Origin: Micromonospora coxensis | GTDB lineage: Bacteria; Actinomycetota; Actinomycetes; Mycobacteriales; Micromonosporaceae | NCBI RefSeq assembly: GCF_900090295.1 | Contig: NZ_LT607753.1 | Location: forward strand, 248,001-312,000 | Reading direction: 5' to 3' | Length of the DNA stretch: 64,000 nucleotides | Part shown: positions 7,813-15,814 of the stretch, piece by piece | Layout of the letters: each line of letters opens with the position of its first letter | Numbering within the stretch: position 1 is the stretch's first letter | Position numbers and translations under genes: made by a program | Notes under the pieces: generated by a model | The model's input: only the letters and a program-made list of their open reading frames with translations | Databases searched by the model: none | What the model was told of the DNA's origin: nothing

Positions 7813-8765
7813 CGGACACCTCCGGAGGGGCGGGGAGACGTACCCGGACCGGTCGGCCCGGGACTGGTCGAACCAACGGCGCCGCCCGAACCCGACGGCG
7901 ACGGGACCGGACTGACCGAAGGCTGCGCGTAGCGTAGCCGCGGCTCCGGCGCGGCCGGCAGGGTGAGGTCGTCGGCCTCGCGCACCTGGAACGACAGGCC
8001 GGTCTGCTTGGCCACCCGGCGCATCAGGTACGCCGACCGGCTCTCCTCGAACCTGTCCCGCATCGAGCCCGGCCCGATCGCCGTCACCTCGTACGGACTC
8101 GTCACCGGCCGGAAGTCCACCAGGATCGCCGCACCCGCCGAACGGATCGTCGACGTCGCCGTCAACCGCTGACCGTTGATCGCCACCGCCTCCGCCCCGG
8201 CGGCCCACAGATCGTTGGCCACCTTCTGCAGGTCGGAGTAGATCACCCGGCTCGGACCGGCCTCCGAGTCACCGGTCACCGCGTCGTCCTCCTTCGGCGC
8301 CGCGTCGACCATGCGCACCACCACGCCGTCGCCACGCACCCGACCCAGACCGGTGCCCGCCTCCAGGTTGCGCAACCGGGCCGCCTGCGAACCGCTCAAC
8401 GCGGCGTCGCGCTGACGACCCACCTCCTCGCGCAACCGGTCCGCCCGGGCGGTCATCTGGTCGGTCTCCGCCTCCCGCTGCTTGATCTGCGCGATCAGCC
8501 CGGCCCGCGCCTGGCTGCGGCTCGGCTCCTCGGCCATGGTCTCCCGGTACGCCACCGCGAACAGGAACCCGACCACCACGAGCACCAGGACGCTGACCGT
8601 CCGCGCCGACGCGCCCCGCCACCCCGACGCCGACGACGGCGACTCCCGCCGCCGGGCCGCCGCGTCGGCGTACCCCGGGTCGAGCGGGTTGCGGAACAGT
8701 TCGGTGAGGAAGTCCGGGGTGAACACGCGCGCCGGGCGCCCACCGGAGTCCGGGCCGGTGCTCAT
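7809..8765 (-). CDS. DUF881 membrane-anchored protein (Rv1823-like)
   Basis: The 318-residue protein has a short cytoplasmic part with FTPDFLTELFRNPLDPGYAD and a transmembrane segment at about 64-82 (RTVSVLVLVVVGFLFAVAYR). A coiled coil follows (about 95-140), then the DUF881 domain (about 150-280: GVVVRMVDAAP, VIYSDLQKVANDLWAAGAEA, SPYEVTAIG) and a Pro/Ser-rich tail. Both ends overlap neighbours by 4 bp (ATGA with pgsA upstream and with DUF1290 downstream), which fixes the start at 8765. Role unknown; conserved envelope gene cluster. Confidence 0.87.
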   Translation of the reverse strand: MSTGPDSGGRPARVFTPDFLTELFRNPLDPGYADAAARRRESPSSASGWRGASARTVSVLVLVVVGFLFAVAYRETMAEEPSRSQARAGLIAQIKQREAETDQMTARADRLREEVGRQRDAALSGSQAARLRNLEAGTGLGRVRGDGVVVRMVDAAPKEDDAVTGDSEAGPSRVIYSDLQKVANDLWAAGAEAVAINGQRLTATSTIRSAGAAILVDFRPVTSPYEVTAIGPGSMRDRFEESRSAYLMRRVAKQTGLSFQVREADDLTLPAAPEPRLRYAQPSVSPVPSPSGSGGAVGSTSPGPTGPGTSPRPSGGVR

Positions 8766-9403
8766 GCCGCCGCTCCCCCGGACCGGGCCCGCACCGCGCG
8801 GACCAACCGGCCGGCCTGGACCACGTACATCGCGCCGGCCGCCCAGTAGAGCACCAGCCCCCACCAGGCCAGGCCCCAGCCGATCGCCGAGGCCGCGGTC
8901 GCCACCGCGCCCGCGGTCTGCGCCAGCAGCAGGATCGGGAAGGCCGCCAGCAGCAGGAAGGTGGCCGTCTTGCCCACGTAGTGCACCGGCGGCGGGCCGT
9001 AGCCGTGACGGCGCAGCACCGCCAGCGAGCCGAGCAGCAGCGCCTCGCGGGCCAGCAGCGCGGCGGTGAACTGCCACGGCACCACCTCGCGGGCGGTGAA
9101 GGCGAGCAGGGTGGCCAGGATGTAGAGCCGGTCGGCGAGCGGGTCCAGCAGCTCGCCGAGGCGGCTGACCTGGCCGAGCCGGCGGGCGATCCAGCCGTCG
9201 ACCCAGTCGGTGGTGCCACCGAGGGCCAGCACCACGATCGCCGCCACGTCGGCCTCGGCCACGAGGAACAGGTAGAGGAACAACGGCACGCCCAGCAGCC
9301 GGACGGCGCTGATCAGGTTCGGCAGGGTCAGCACCTGGTCACCGGCGACGGTGACCCCGCCCGAGCCGTGCGGTTGCTCTGCCCGAGCCGGCCGACGCGA
9401 CAC
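8762..9403 (-). CDS. pgsA: CDP-alcohol phosphatidyltransferase (PgsA family)
   Basis: This 213-residue integral membrane enzyme transfers a phosphatidyl group from CDP-diacylglycerol to an alcohol (glycerol-3-phosphate or inositol phosphate). The catalytic motif DG-x2-AR-x8-G-x3-D-x3-D is complete in DWVDGWIARRLGQVSRLGEL followed by LDPLAD. Five or six hydrophobic segments follow. The start is the GTG at 9403, preceded by GGGAGG; a longer frame to 9646 is open but unlike the family. It heads the synteny block and corresponds by position to Rv1822 (pgsA2); the acceptor alcohol cannot be told from sequence. Confidence 0.9.
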   Translation of the reverse strand: MSRRPARAEQPHGSGGVTVAGDQVLTLPNLISAVRLLGVPLFLYLFLVAEADVAAIVVLALGGTTDWVDGWIARRLGQVSRLGELLDPLADRLYILATLLAFTAREVVPWQFTAALLAREALLLGSLAVLRRHGYGPPPVHYVGKTATFLLLAAFPILLLAQTAGAVATAASAIGWGLAWWGLVLYWAAGAMYVVQAGRLVRAVRARSGGAAA

Positions 9404-9718
9404 CGAACCTCCCTCCGCAGCACGCACCGGGTGCCCGGGTGGGACACCTCGGTGGGACGTGCGCGCTGACGGGCCGGCAGCGCCGGCGCCTCGGCGATCC
9501 CGGGCTGGGACCTCCCCCTGGTGCCGGCTCCGGTGTCGTGACCGTGGGCCGGCGAGTTGCGCAGCCACTATATCGGGCTCACGTCTGCACCTCCTCGGCC
9601 CGCGTTCGCGTCGTCGATCGGTGCTTGTTGTGTGGTGCGTCACCACCCGTAAGGCATCCTAGGACACTAGTCGTCCAGCGGAGTTCACGATCCTCGTGCC
9701 GAGGTGGGATGCGGCGGT
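9404..9718. promoter_or_regulatory. Intergenic region upstream of pgsA block
   Basis: This 315-bp stretch holds no supported gene. On the minus strand TATAGT at 9572-9567 is the best -10 candidate for the pgsA operon, without a convincing -35. A good ribosome site (GAGGAGG) at about 9590 is followed only by a four-codon frame, GTG AGC CCG ATA stop, which could be chance. Confidence 0.35.
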
Positions 9719-10192
9719 TCAGGCGGTGAGGGCGGTGGCGTCGGTGCTGTCCGCCGGAGTGGCCGCCGCCTCGGCCGCCTGGGCGAAGGCGAGCAGCGCG
9801 AGCAGCAGCTCGTGCTGCTCGCGCGCCGGCATCCGGTCGAGCACCGCCTGCACCGCGCGGTGCCGGCGCTCCTTCAGCTCCCGCAACAGCGTCTCCGCCG
9901 CCGCTGTGGGCACCAGCCGGACCTCACGCCGGTCGCGGGGATCCGCCACCCGCCGCAGCAGGCCGGTGGCCTCCAGCCGGTCGCAGAGCCGGCTGGCCGA
10001 GGACGGCACGACGTCCAGCAGCTCGGCCAGCCGGTTCACGTTGGTCTCCGGCCGCTCGGTGATCAGGGAGAGCACCCGCAGCTGGGTCGGCGGGACGGCC
10101 ACCTGGTGCCGGGACGAGGCCGAATCGAGCACACCGATCAGCGCCTCGGCCGCGGCGTCGATCGCCGCGGCGAGATTCGGAGGTCGGTCCAC
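9719..10192 (-). CDS. MarR-family transcriptional regulator
   Basis: The 157-residue protein has a MarR winged helix-turn-helix (about 35-110): PPTQLRVLSLITERPETNVN, LAELLDVVPSSASRLCDRLE and the wing VADPRDRREVRLVPT. Terminal helices serve dimerisation. MarR proteins are usually released from DNA by small aromatic ligands or by Cys oxidation; this one has a single Cys, in the recognition region. It lies 42 bp behind the PP2C phosphatase gene in the same direction, and an inverted repeat at the promoter of that gene is a candidate operator for autoregulation. Confidence 0.88.
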   Translation of the reverse strand: MDRPPNLAAAIDAAAEALIGVLDSASSRHQVAVPPTQLRVLSLITERPETNVNRLAELLDVVPSSASRLCDRLEATGLLRRVADPRDRREVRLVPTAAAETLLRELKERRHRAVQAVLDRMPAREQHELLLALLAFAQAAEAAATPADSTDATALTA

Positions 10193-10234
10193 CCGCTGTC
10201 CCCTGCGATCGTCCCGCTCGTACCTGCCGGCCGG

Positions 10235-11413
10235 TCACCGTCCGCCCGGACCGCTGGCTCCGAGCCAGTCCAGGCAGACGACGACGGCATCGTCACGCAG
10301 GTCGGTCTCGGCGTGGTAGGCGAACAGCTCGCGCATCACCGTACCAACCGCCTCCGTGGCCGGCTGCAACCGCGTGGACCGCATGGACCGCGCCATCGCC
10401 CGCTCGCCGTAGGCCTCCTGGCCGCCGGGCTGCGCGGCGTACACGCCGTCACTGACCACGAAGAGGCGGTCCCCCGGCGCCAGGTCGAACTCCTGCACCG
10501 CGTACCGGGTCTCGGCGAACATGCCCAGCGGGAGCTGGCGCTCCAGTTCGATCGGGGTGACCGTGCCCCCGCGCAGCCGCAGCAGGTGGGGCGAGCCGGC
10601 GTCCACGGCGCGGACCCGGCCGGTCGTGGTGTCCACCGCCAGCAGCAGCGTGGCCACGTGTCGCTGCCCCCGGTGCTGGTAGAAGATGGTGTCCGAGGCC
10701 AGTTCGGCCTGCTCCACCAACCCGCCGCCGGAGCGGCGGGCGTTGCGCATCGCGTTCACGGTCAGGGCGGTCAGCAGCGACGCCGCGATCCCGGTGCCGG
10801 TGCCGTTGAGCACGGTGAGGGTCAGCCGCCCGGAGTCCACCGCCCAGTCGAAGTGGTCGCCGCCGACCGTGTACGCCGGTTCGAGCTGCCCCGCCAGCAG
10901 GAACGCCTCGTGCCGGACGCTGCGCCCGGGCAGCAGGTCCCACTGCATCTCCGCGGCCATGCTGAGCCGCTCGCGGCGCCGGGCCCGCCGGTAGCGGTCG
11001 GTCTCCCGGTCGGCCGCGCGCAGGGCGGTGGCCAGTTCCCCGGCGACCTCCCCCACCCCGGCGACCGTGTCGGCGTCCGGCGCGGTGGTCAGCTCGACCA
11101 GGAGCACCCCCAGCCGCTCCCCCCAGGCCGTCACCGGCACCCAGATCCGGCAGTGCCCCTCCTCGTGCGCGTCCAACACCGGTTGCTGGCTGCTGAAGCA
11201 GCGCTGCGCGACGCCTGCGCAGGCGAGGAAGCCGGCCTCCGGCAGGTGCGTGCCGAGCACCGGCCAGAGCCCGCTGATCCGGTAGTCGGCGAGGAAGACC
11301 TCCACCCGCGACGCGCCGAGCAGCGACCGGAGGGTGCGGTCCGTGGTCTCCACCAGGTGATCCGGTGGGGCCGCGCGCAGCGCACGGGACACCGCGGCGG
11401 GCACGTCCGGCAT
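10235..11413 (-). CDS. PP2C/SpoIIE-type phosphatase with GAF-like sensor
   Basis: The 392-residue protein has an N-terminal GAF-like domain (about 15-140), a linker helix rich in Arg (REDRYRRARRRERLSMAAEM-like, 145-165) and a PPM/SpoIIE phosphatase domain (165-385). Motifs include AYTVGGDHFDW, FVVSDGVYAA and LRDDAVVVCLD. Such enzymes usually dephosphorylate an anti-sigma-factor antagonist. The metal motif normally reading ADVSGHG is NGTGTG here (about 214-220), so one expected Asp is Asn and the His is Thr; activity may be altered or lost. ATG start with GGAAGG upstream. Operon with the MarR gene. Confidence 0.87.
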   Translation of the reverse strand: MPDVPAAVSRALRAAPPDHLVETTDRTLRSLLGASRVEVFLADYRISGLWPVLGTHLPEAGFLACAGVAQRCFSSQQPVLDAHEEGHCRIWVPVTAWGERLGVLLVELTTAPDADTVAGVGEVAGELATALRAADRETDRYRRARRRERLSMAAEMQWDLLPGRSVRHEAFLLAGQLEPAYTVGGDHFDWAVDSGRLTLTVLNGTGTGIAASLLTALTVNAMRNARRSGGGLVEQAELASDTIFYQHRGQRHVATLLLAVDTTTGRVRAVDAGSPHLLRLRGGTVTPIELERQLPLGMFAETRYAVQEFDLAPGDRLFVVSDGVYAAQPGGQEAYGERAMARSMRSTRLQPATEAVGTVMRELFAYHAETDLRDDAVVVCLDWLGASGPGGR

Positions 11414-11432
11414 GTTCGTCCTTCCGAGTTTT

Positions 11433-11455
11433 CTTGCTACAGGGCAAGCATCATA
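11433..11455 (-). promoter_or_regulatory. Promoter with overlapping inverted repeat before PP2C-marR operon
   Basis: On the minus strand TATGAT (11455-11450) makes a good -10. Immediately downstream lies the inverted repeat CTTGC-N6-GCAAG (11448-11433), where a bound repressor would block initiation. It sits in the 63-bp gap before the PP2C gene. The co-transcribed MarR protein is the obvious candidate ligand, by inference. Confidence 0.45.
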
Positions 11456-11476
11456 CGGAGGGCCGGCCCCGCCGGG

Positions 11477-12223
11477 TCACCCGGTCGGCTTGACCGCCAG
11501 ACCACCGTGGAAGGCGTCCGGCACGGCCGCCGGCTCCCCGTCCACCCGCCACCGCGACACCGCGACGATGCCGTCCCCCGTCGGCGCCCACCGGCCCAGC
11601 AGCGGACCGAACGACGCCGGATCACGCATCCGGAACTGCGGCCCCATCATGGCCAACGCCTGCGGATACCCGGCCAGCTCCTCGCTGTCGAAGTCGAACG
11701 CCAGGAAGCTGCCCGGCGCCACCGCCTCGTAGATCTCCTCCAGGGTACGGGCCAGCGTCGCGTCGTCGAGGAACGCCGCCAACCCGAGGAAGACCACCCC
11801 GACCGGCCGCCTCCCCCAGCCCGGCACGAACCGGTGCAACTGGGCCCGGTCGACCGTGCCGATGTCGGTGGCGTCGCCGTAGCCGTAGCCGGCACGGTCG
11901 CTGTCGGCGAGGATCTGCTGCCCGAGCCGGACGGTCACCGGGTCGACGTCGGTGTAGAGCACGTTCGCCGCGGTGGCGACCTCGTGCACGTTGCCCCGGG
12001 TCGGCAGCCCCGCCCCGAGCACCAGGAAGCCGTCCACACCGGCGTCGGCGATCGCCGTCACCGCCCGGCCGAGGAAGGCCCGCAGGTCACGGAAGATGGC
12101 CGCGCAGGGGCCGTACGCCTCCTCGAACGCGCGGGCGGCGGCCACGTCCACCGGGTAGTGGTGCTCACCGCCCAACCAGAAGTCGATCATGCGGGCGGTG
12201 CTCGGCTGCTCCGGTTCGGCCAT
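11477..12223 (-). CDS. SAM-dependent methyltransferase, DUF574 family
   Basis: The 248-residue protein has the actinobacterial DUF574 pattern: N-terminal STARMIDFWLGGEHHYPVD, then the SAM-binding region FLVLGAGLPTRGNVHEVA, an acidic strand end VLYTDVDPV, and the later FLGLAAFLDD. Members occur in many copies in Streptomyces and Micromonospora and generally have unknown substrates. The start at 12223 has GGGAG upstream and excludes an unrelated long upstream extension. Divergent from the universal stress gene across 117 bp. Confidence 0.88.
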   Translation of the reverse strand: MAEPEQPSTARMIDFWLGGEHHYPVDVAAARAFEEAYGPCAAIFRDLRAFLGRAVTAIADAGVDGFLVLGAGLPTRGNVHEVATAANVLYTDVDPVTVRLGQQILADSDRAGYGYGDATDIGTVDRAQLHRFVPGWGRRPVGVVFLGLAAFLDDATLARTLEEIYEAVAPGSFLAFDFDSEELAGYPQALAMMGPQFRMRDPASFGPLLGRWAPTGDGIVAVSRWRVDGEPAAVPDAFHGGLAVKPTG

Positions 12224-12340
12224 CGACGAGGCTCCCTTCCAGCGGGTGGCCGACAGCGTATCGACGCCGGCCGTCGTGGCGGTATCGGCCCGGCGACAGC
12301 ACCCGGCCCGCGATACTGACCGGACAGGAGGTGGACGGAC

Positions 12341-13222
12341 GTGAACTCGGCGGACGGCGCGGCGGTCGTGGTGGGTGTGGACGGCTCCGAGCCGGCGCTG
12401 CGCGCGGTACGGCTCGCCGCCGCGGAGGCGGCCCGGCGCAACCGGCCGCTGCGGGTGGTGCACGGGTTCATCTGGCCGCTGCTGCGGGTCCCCGTCGACC
12501 AGGCCGTCGCCGGCCCGCCCGGCGCCGGGCTGCGCCACCAGGCCGAACGGCTGGTGGCCGACGCGGTCGCCGAGGCCGAGGCGACCGCCCCGGGGCTCCG
12601 GGTGACCGGCGAGATCATCGACGGAGAGGCGTCGGCCGTCCTGCTCGGCGAAACCCCCACCGCCGTGCTGGTGGTGCTCGGCGACCGGGGCCTGGGCGGG
12701 TTCGCGTCCCTGGTCGTCGGCTCGGTCGCCGTCCAGGTCGCCACGTACGCCGACTGCCCGGTGCTGGTCGCCCGCGGCGAGGAGCACCCCGGCGGACCGG
12801 TGGTGGTCGGCGTCGACGGCTCCCCCACCTCCCGCCGCGCCGTCGCGTTCGCCGCCGAACAGGCCAGCCTGCGCGGCACCGGCCTGCACGCGGTGCACGC
12901 GTACAAGCACCCGGCCTCCCTCGGGCCGGGCGACATGCAGCCGCTGGTCTACGACGAGTCGGAGTTGCGCGAGGAGGAGCAGCGGGTGCTCGCCGAGTCC
13001 CTCGCCGGCGTCCACGACCGGCACCCGGACCTCGCGGTCACCCACGAGGTGGTCCGGGCCCGGCCGGTCGCCGCGCTCACCGCCGCGTCGAAACGGGCGC
13101 TGCTGACGGTGGTCGGCGGCCGGGGACGCGGCGAGCTGAGCGGCCTGCTGCTCGGCTCGGTGAGCCAGGGGGTGCTGCACCACAGCGCCAGCCCGGTCGC
13201 CGTGGTGCGGGCCCCCGACTGA
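12341..13222 (+). CDS. Universal stress protein, two tandem Usp domains
   Basis: The 293-residue protein contains two Usp domains (about 7-140 and 150-292). Each begins with VVVGVDGS and ends with a nucleotide-binding glycine loop (GDRGLGGFASLVVGSVAVQ; GGRGRGELSGLLLGSVSQG). The G-x2-G-x9-G-S pattern suggests ATP binding, as in mycobacterial tandem Usp proteins linked to hypoxia and stress. The GTG start is preceded by GGAGG. Two small genes follow on the same strand. Confidence 0.93.
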   Translation: MNSADGAAVVVGVDGSEPALRAVRLAAAEAARRNRPLRVVHGFIWPLLRVPVDQAVAGPPGAGLRHQAERLVADAVAEAEATAPGLRVTGEIIDGEASAVLLGETPTAVLVVLGDRGLGGFASLVVGSVAVQVATYADCPVLVARGEEHPGGPVVVGVDGSPTSRRAVAFAAEQASLRGTGLHAVHAYKHPASLGPGDMQPLVYDESELREEEQRVLAESLAGVHDRHPDLAVTHEVVRARPVAALTAASKRALLTVVGGRGRGELSGLLLGSVSQGVLHHSASPVAVVRAPD

Positions 13223-13294
13223 GCGGTTGGCGCGGCCGCAGACGGGTAGACGGCCCGGGTACGGCACGCGGTGACAGCGACCGAGGAGGCGGCG

Positions 13295-13504
13295 ATGCCA
13301 GGACCACGGCCGGGAAGCAACGCGTACGACAAGGAGCGCGCACGGCTGCGCGACATGGTCGAGCAGTCCGGGCGGGCGGCCGACCAGGAGGCGAACCAGG
13401 TCGCCAACCGGATCCTGCAGGAGGATCGCGGCCAGCGGGGCGTGGTCCGGGGCGAACGGACCTTCGGCCCCAAGGGAGAACGCGAACCCGGCGACCCGAA
13501 GTGA
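13295..13504 (+). CDS. Small hydrophilic protein, unknown
   Basis: The 69-residue charged protein (MPGPRPGSNAYDKERARLRD and onward) is predicted helical and soluble, with no Cys and no hydrophobic segment. I do not recognise a family. GAGGAGG five bases before the ATG supports this start over the GTG at 13271. Its stop overlaps the GTG of the next gene by 4 bp, so the two are probably co-translated. Confidence 0.7.
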   Translation: MPGPRPGSNAYDKERARLRDMVEQSGRAADQEANQVANRILQEDRGQRGVVRGERTFGPKGEREPGDPK

Positions 13505-13977
13505 GGGCGTCCGGCCTGGTCGACGGAGCGATCGCCGGCGCGGTCGGCAGCGCGGCGCTGAACGTGGTCAGCTACCTCGACATGGTGCTGCGGGCTCGGC
13601 CGGCGAGCAGCACCCCGGACGAGACGGCCCGCCGGCTGGCCGAGACGGCGCACGTGGACCTCGGGCCCGAGGACCGGGCGGTCAACCGCCGCTCGGGCCT
13701 CGGGCCGGTCCTCGGCTACGGGATGGGCATCGCCGTCGGCGCGCTCCTCGGGGCGCTCGCCGGCGACCGCCGGGTGTCCCTGTCGGTCGGCCCGGTGCTG
13801 GCCGGCGGCACGGTCATGGCCATCTCCGACACGTCGATGACGATCCTCGGGGTCACCGACCCGCGCACCTGGCGGCGGACCGACTGGGTCGCCGACATCG
13901 TGCCGCACCTGGCGTACGGAATGGCGGCCGCAGCCACCTGGAACCGGCTGCGGCCGCCCTCCGGGCGGGGGTCTTAG
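13501..13977 (+). CDS. Small membrane protein, unknown
   Basis: The 158-residue protein has hydrophobic stretches at about 5-22, 78-90, 100-115 and 135-148, with Gly/Ala-rich segments (VDGAIAGAVGSAALNVVSYL; LGYGMGIAVGALLGALAG). No catalytic motif is apparent. The GTG at 13501 is within the 4-bp overlap GTGA with the preceding small gene. Its stop overlaps, tail to tail, the stop of a minus-strand small gene. Confidence 0.75.
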   Translation: MRASGLVDGAIAGAVGSAALNVVSYLDMVLRARPASSTPDETARRLAETAHVDLGPEDRAVNRRSGLGPVLGYGMGIAVGALLGALAGDRRVSLSVGPVLAGGTVMAISDTSMTILGVTDPRTWRRTDWVADIVPHLAYGMAAAATWNRLRPPSGRGS

Positions 13978-14180
13978 CCCCGTGCGTCGCTCTCGTCGTC
14001 GGCGACCGGCTCACCGGCCGGGCCGTACGGCGACACCTGCCCCTTGGGCACGGGCCTGCCCCGGTCACCGGTCGAGTGGCTCTTGTTGAGCGGATGACCG
14101 GTCGGCCGGGGTCCCTTGCTGTCCTGGCTGGTGGCGCCCTTGTCGTTGCGCCGGAACTCCTCCTGCTGCGGTTGCACCAC
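13974..14180 (-). CDS. Small hydrophilic protein, unknown
   Basis: The 68-residue, probably disordered protein (VVQPQQEEFRRNDKGATSQD, then many Gly, Pro, Lys, Ser) has no motif I recognise. The GTG at 14180 has AAGGAG seven bases upstream. The stop codon TAA shares bases with the TAG of the convergent membrane-protein gene. Confidence 0.6.
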   Translation of the reverse strand: MVQPQQEEFRRNDKGATSQDSKGPRPTGHPLNKSHSTGDRGRPVPKGQVSPYGPAGEPVADDESDARG

Positions 14181-14312
14181 GACGGATCTCCTTCCCGATG
14201 GGAAGCGCGCGACGCCTCGGCCGCGCACCTGATCGGCTTACCCACCGCCGTGGCGCGCATTCGGATCGCCGTCGCCCGGGCTGATCCACGCCCGGACGGG
14301 TACAGCACGGTG

Positions 14313-14963
14313 ATGGGGGACGAACACCGGGTGGCCCGGGTCCTGCTGGACCGGCAGGGACGCACGTACGCCGAGGAGGCCGGGATCCGGCTGACCGACC
14401 GGCCGGGGCCGCTCTACCAGTTGCTGGTGCTGGCCACGCTGCTGAGCACCCGGATCCGTGCCCAGGTGGCGGTGGCCGCCGCGCGGGAGCTGTTCGCCGC
14501 CGGCTGGCGCACCCCGCAGGCGATGGAGGCGGCGAGCTGGCAGGACCGGGTCGACGCGCTGGGTCGTGGCCACTACCGCCGCTACGACGAGCGGACCGCG
14601 ACGATGCTCGGCACCGGCGCCCGGCTCTGCCTGGACCGCTGGCACGGTGACCTGCGGCGGCTGCACCGCGAGGCGGACGGCCAGCCGAGCACGCTGCGCC
14701 GGCTGCTGACCGAGTTCCCCGGCATCGGCCCGACCGGCGCGGACATCTTCCTGCGCGAGGCGCAGACGGTCTGGCCGGACGTGCGCCCGTACGCCGACCG
14801 GCGCGCCCTCGCCGGGGCCCGGCGGCTGGGGCTGCCGGCGAACCCGCGCGGGCTGGCCGGCCTGGTCGGCGAGGCGGACTTCGGCCGGCTCGCCTCGGCG
14901 CTGGTGCGCGTCGCCCTCGGCGAGGAGTCCGCCGGGGAGGTCAACCGCACCGCGGCCCGGTGA
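14313..14963 (+). CDS. Endonuclease III-like helix-hairpin-helix protein
   Basis: The 216-residue protein matches the HhH-GPD fold: an N-terminal helical part with LYQLLVLATLLSTRIRAQVA, the hairpin LLTEFPGIGPTGADIFLREA, and a conserved Asp in DVRPYADRRAL corresponding to the catalytic Asp of Nth. The Lys expected in the hairpin (GVGRKTAN in Nth) is absent and there is no C-terminal Fe-S cluster Cys set. A lyase activity is therefore unlikely; it may be a monofunctional glycosylase or a DNA-binding relative. The start could also be GTG 14310; the open frame continues upstream to 14076 with no family similarity. Confidence 0.75.
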   Translation: MGDEHRVARVLLDRQGRTYAEEAGIRLTDRPGPLYQLLVLATLLSTRIRAQVAVAAARELFAAGWRTPQAMEAASWQDRVDALGRGHYRRYDERTATMLGTGARLCLDRWHGDLRRLHREADGQPSTLRRLLTEFPGIGPTGADIFLREAQTVWPDVRPYADRRALAGARRLGLPANPRGLAGLVGEADFGRLASALVRVALGEESAGEVNRTAAR

Positions 14964-14966
14964 GCC

Positions 14967-15137
14967 TCACTTGGCCGGCTGCCCCGGCTTGGTGAGGTGC
15001 CACACCAGCAGGGAGGCGAGCAGGGCCAGCAGCAGCACTCCCCCGGAGACCCCGCTCCCCTCCTCGGCGCCGCTGCGTCCGGTCACCCCGAAGTAGATCA
15101 CCGCGAGCCCGGCGAGCACCGCCAGGAACGTCCGCAT
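14967..15137 (-). CDS. Two-helix small membrane protein
   Basis: About 56 residues with two transmembrane segments (FLAVLAGLAVIYFGV and GGVLLLALLASLLVWHL) separated by a short Gly/Ser/Glu loop; no family recognised. The start could be ATG 15137 or GTG 15152. It ends 3 bp from the convergent HhH gene. Confidence 0.6.
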   Translation of the reverse strand: MRTFLAVLAGLAVIYFGVTGRSGAEEGSGVSGGVLLLALLASLLVWHLTKPGQPAK

Positions 15138-15216
15138 GCCTCGGTCCTTCACGCCCGCACCGTACGTCCGCCCGCCGGCCGGGACGACGCGGTTCACGTC
15201 CTGTCACCCGTGCGGG

Positions 15217-15527
15217 TCAACACTGCGTCGCGGAGCCACCCAGCCGGACCCGGCGTACCGCCCGGTCGGCCACCTCGACGGTGAGCCCGGGCAGCCGCAC
15301 GGTGTCGCCCGGGCCGCTCGGCAGCCGGCCCAACCCGGTCAGCACCAGCCCCGCCACGGTGGTGTGGTCGCGCGACAGCGGGACCGGGCCAGCGGCGCGC
15401 CGGCTCGCCCGGTCCGGGCGAGCCGGCGCAGCTGCCCCTCGCGCAGGGTCACCAACGCCATCCCGCTGCCGGAGAGGGCGGCGTTGACCAGCACCAGCAC
15501 GGCCACCAGCGCGAGCTGACCGCCCAC
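15217..15527 (-). pseudogene. Remnant of CorC/HlyC-type (DUF21-CBS) transporter
   Basis: Codons from 15527 encode a DUF21 N-terminus (GGQLALVAVLVLVNAALSGS, then MALVTLREGQLRRLARTGRA). After about residue 47 the frame breaks. In another frame the sequence reads the C-terminal CorC_HlyC domain, PLSRDHTTVAGLVLTGLGRL then LPGLTVEVADRAVRRVRL, ending at TGA 15217-15219. A normal member has about 430 residues with two CBS domains between these parts, so some 330 codons are missing and the two ends are out of frame: an internal deletion plus frameshift. In the first frame the product stops at 62 residues. Confidence 0.75.
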
Positions 15528-15570
15528 CGCACCCCCGGTCCGCGCTCGTCGACCGGTTCTCCGGCGCCCG

Positions 15571-15768
15571 TCAGTCGGTCTCCAGGTCGTCGAGGGAGAT
15601 GGCGTGGGTCATCAACCAGCGGGCCAGCGCCGACATCCCGAACAACCACAGCGGCGCGGACTCGGTCGTGCCGTTGGTGGCGAAGATCGCAAATCGCAGG
15701 TCCGGCGCCCGGTACGCCTCGATCCGCCAGCGGTGGTTCTTGTCCCGCCAGACCGCCGAAGGGTCCAT
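15571..15768 (-). CDS. Small conserved-looking hypothetical protein
   Basis: The 65-residue protein begins MDPSAVWRDKNHRWRIEAYR and ends WLMTHAISLDDLETD, with many aromatic residues and a compact size. It looks like a real small folded protein rather than chance frame, because third-position GC is high and the composition is balanced. Family not recognised. Confidence 0.55.
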   Translation of the reverse strand: MDPSAVWRDKNHRWRIEAYRAPDLRFAIFATNGTTESAPLWLFGMSALARWLMTHAISLDDLETD

Positions 15769-15814
15769 GGCGTCACCGTAGGCGACGCCGGGGCACCGGC
15801 GGAGCGGCTTGCGC

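Noticed and set aside
13501..15570. Operon of small genes as a defence island
   Set aside because: None of the small proteins shows a defence-related domain and strands alternate.
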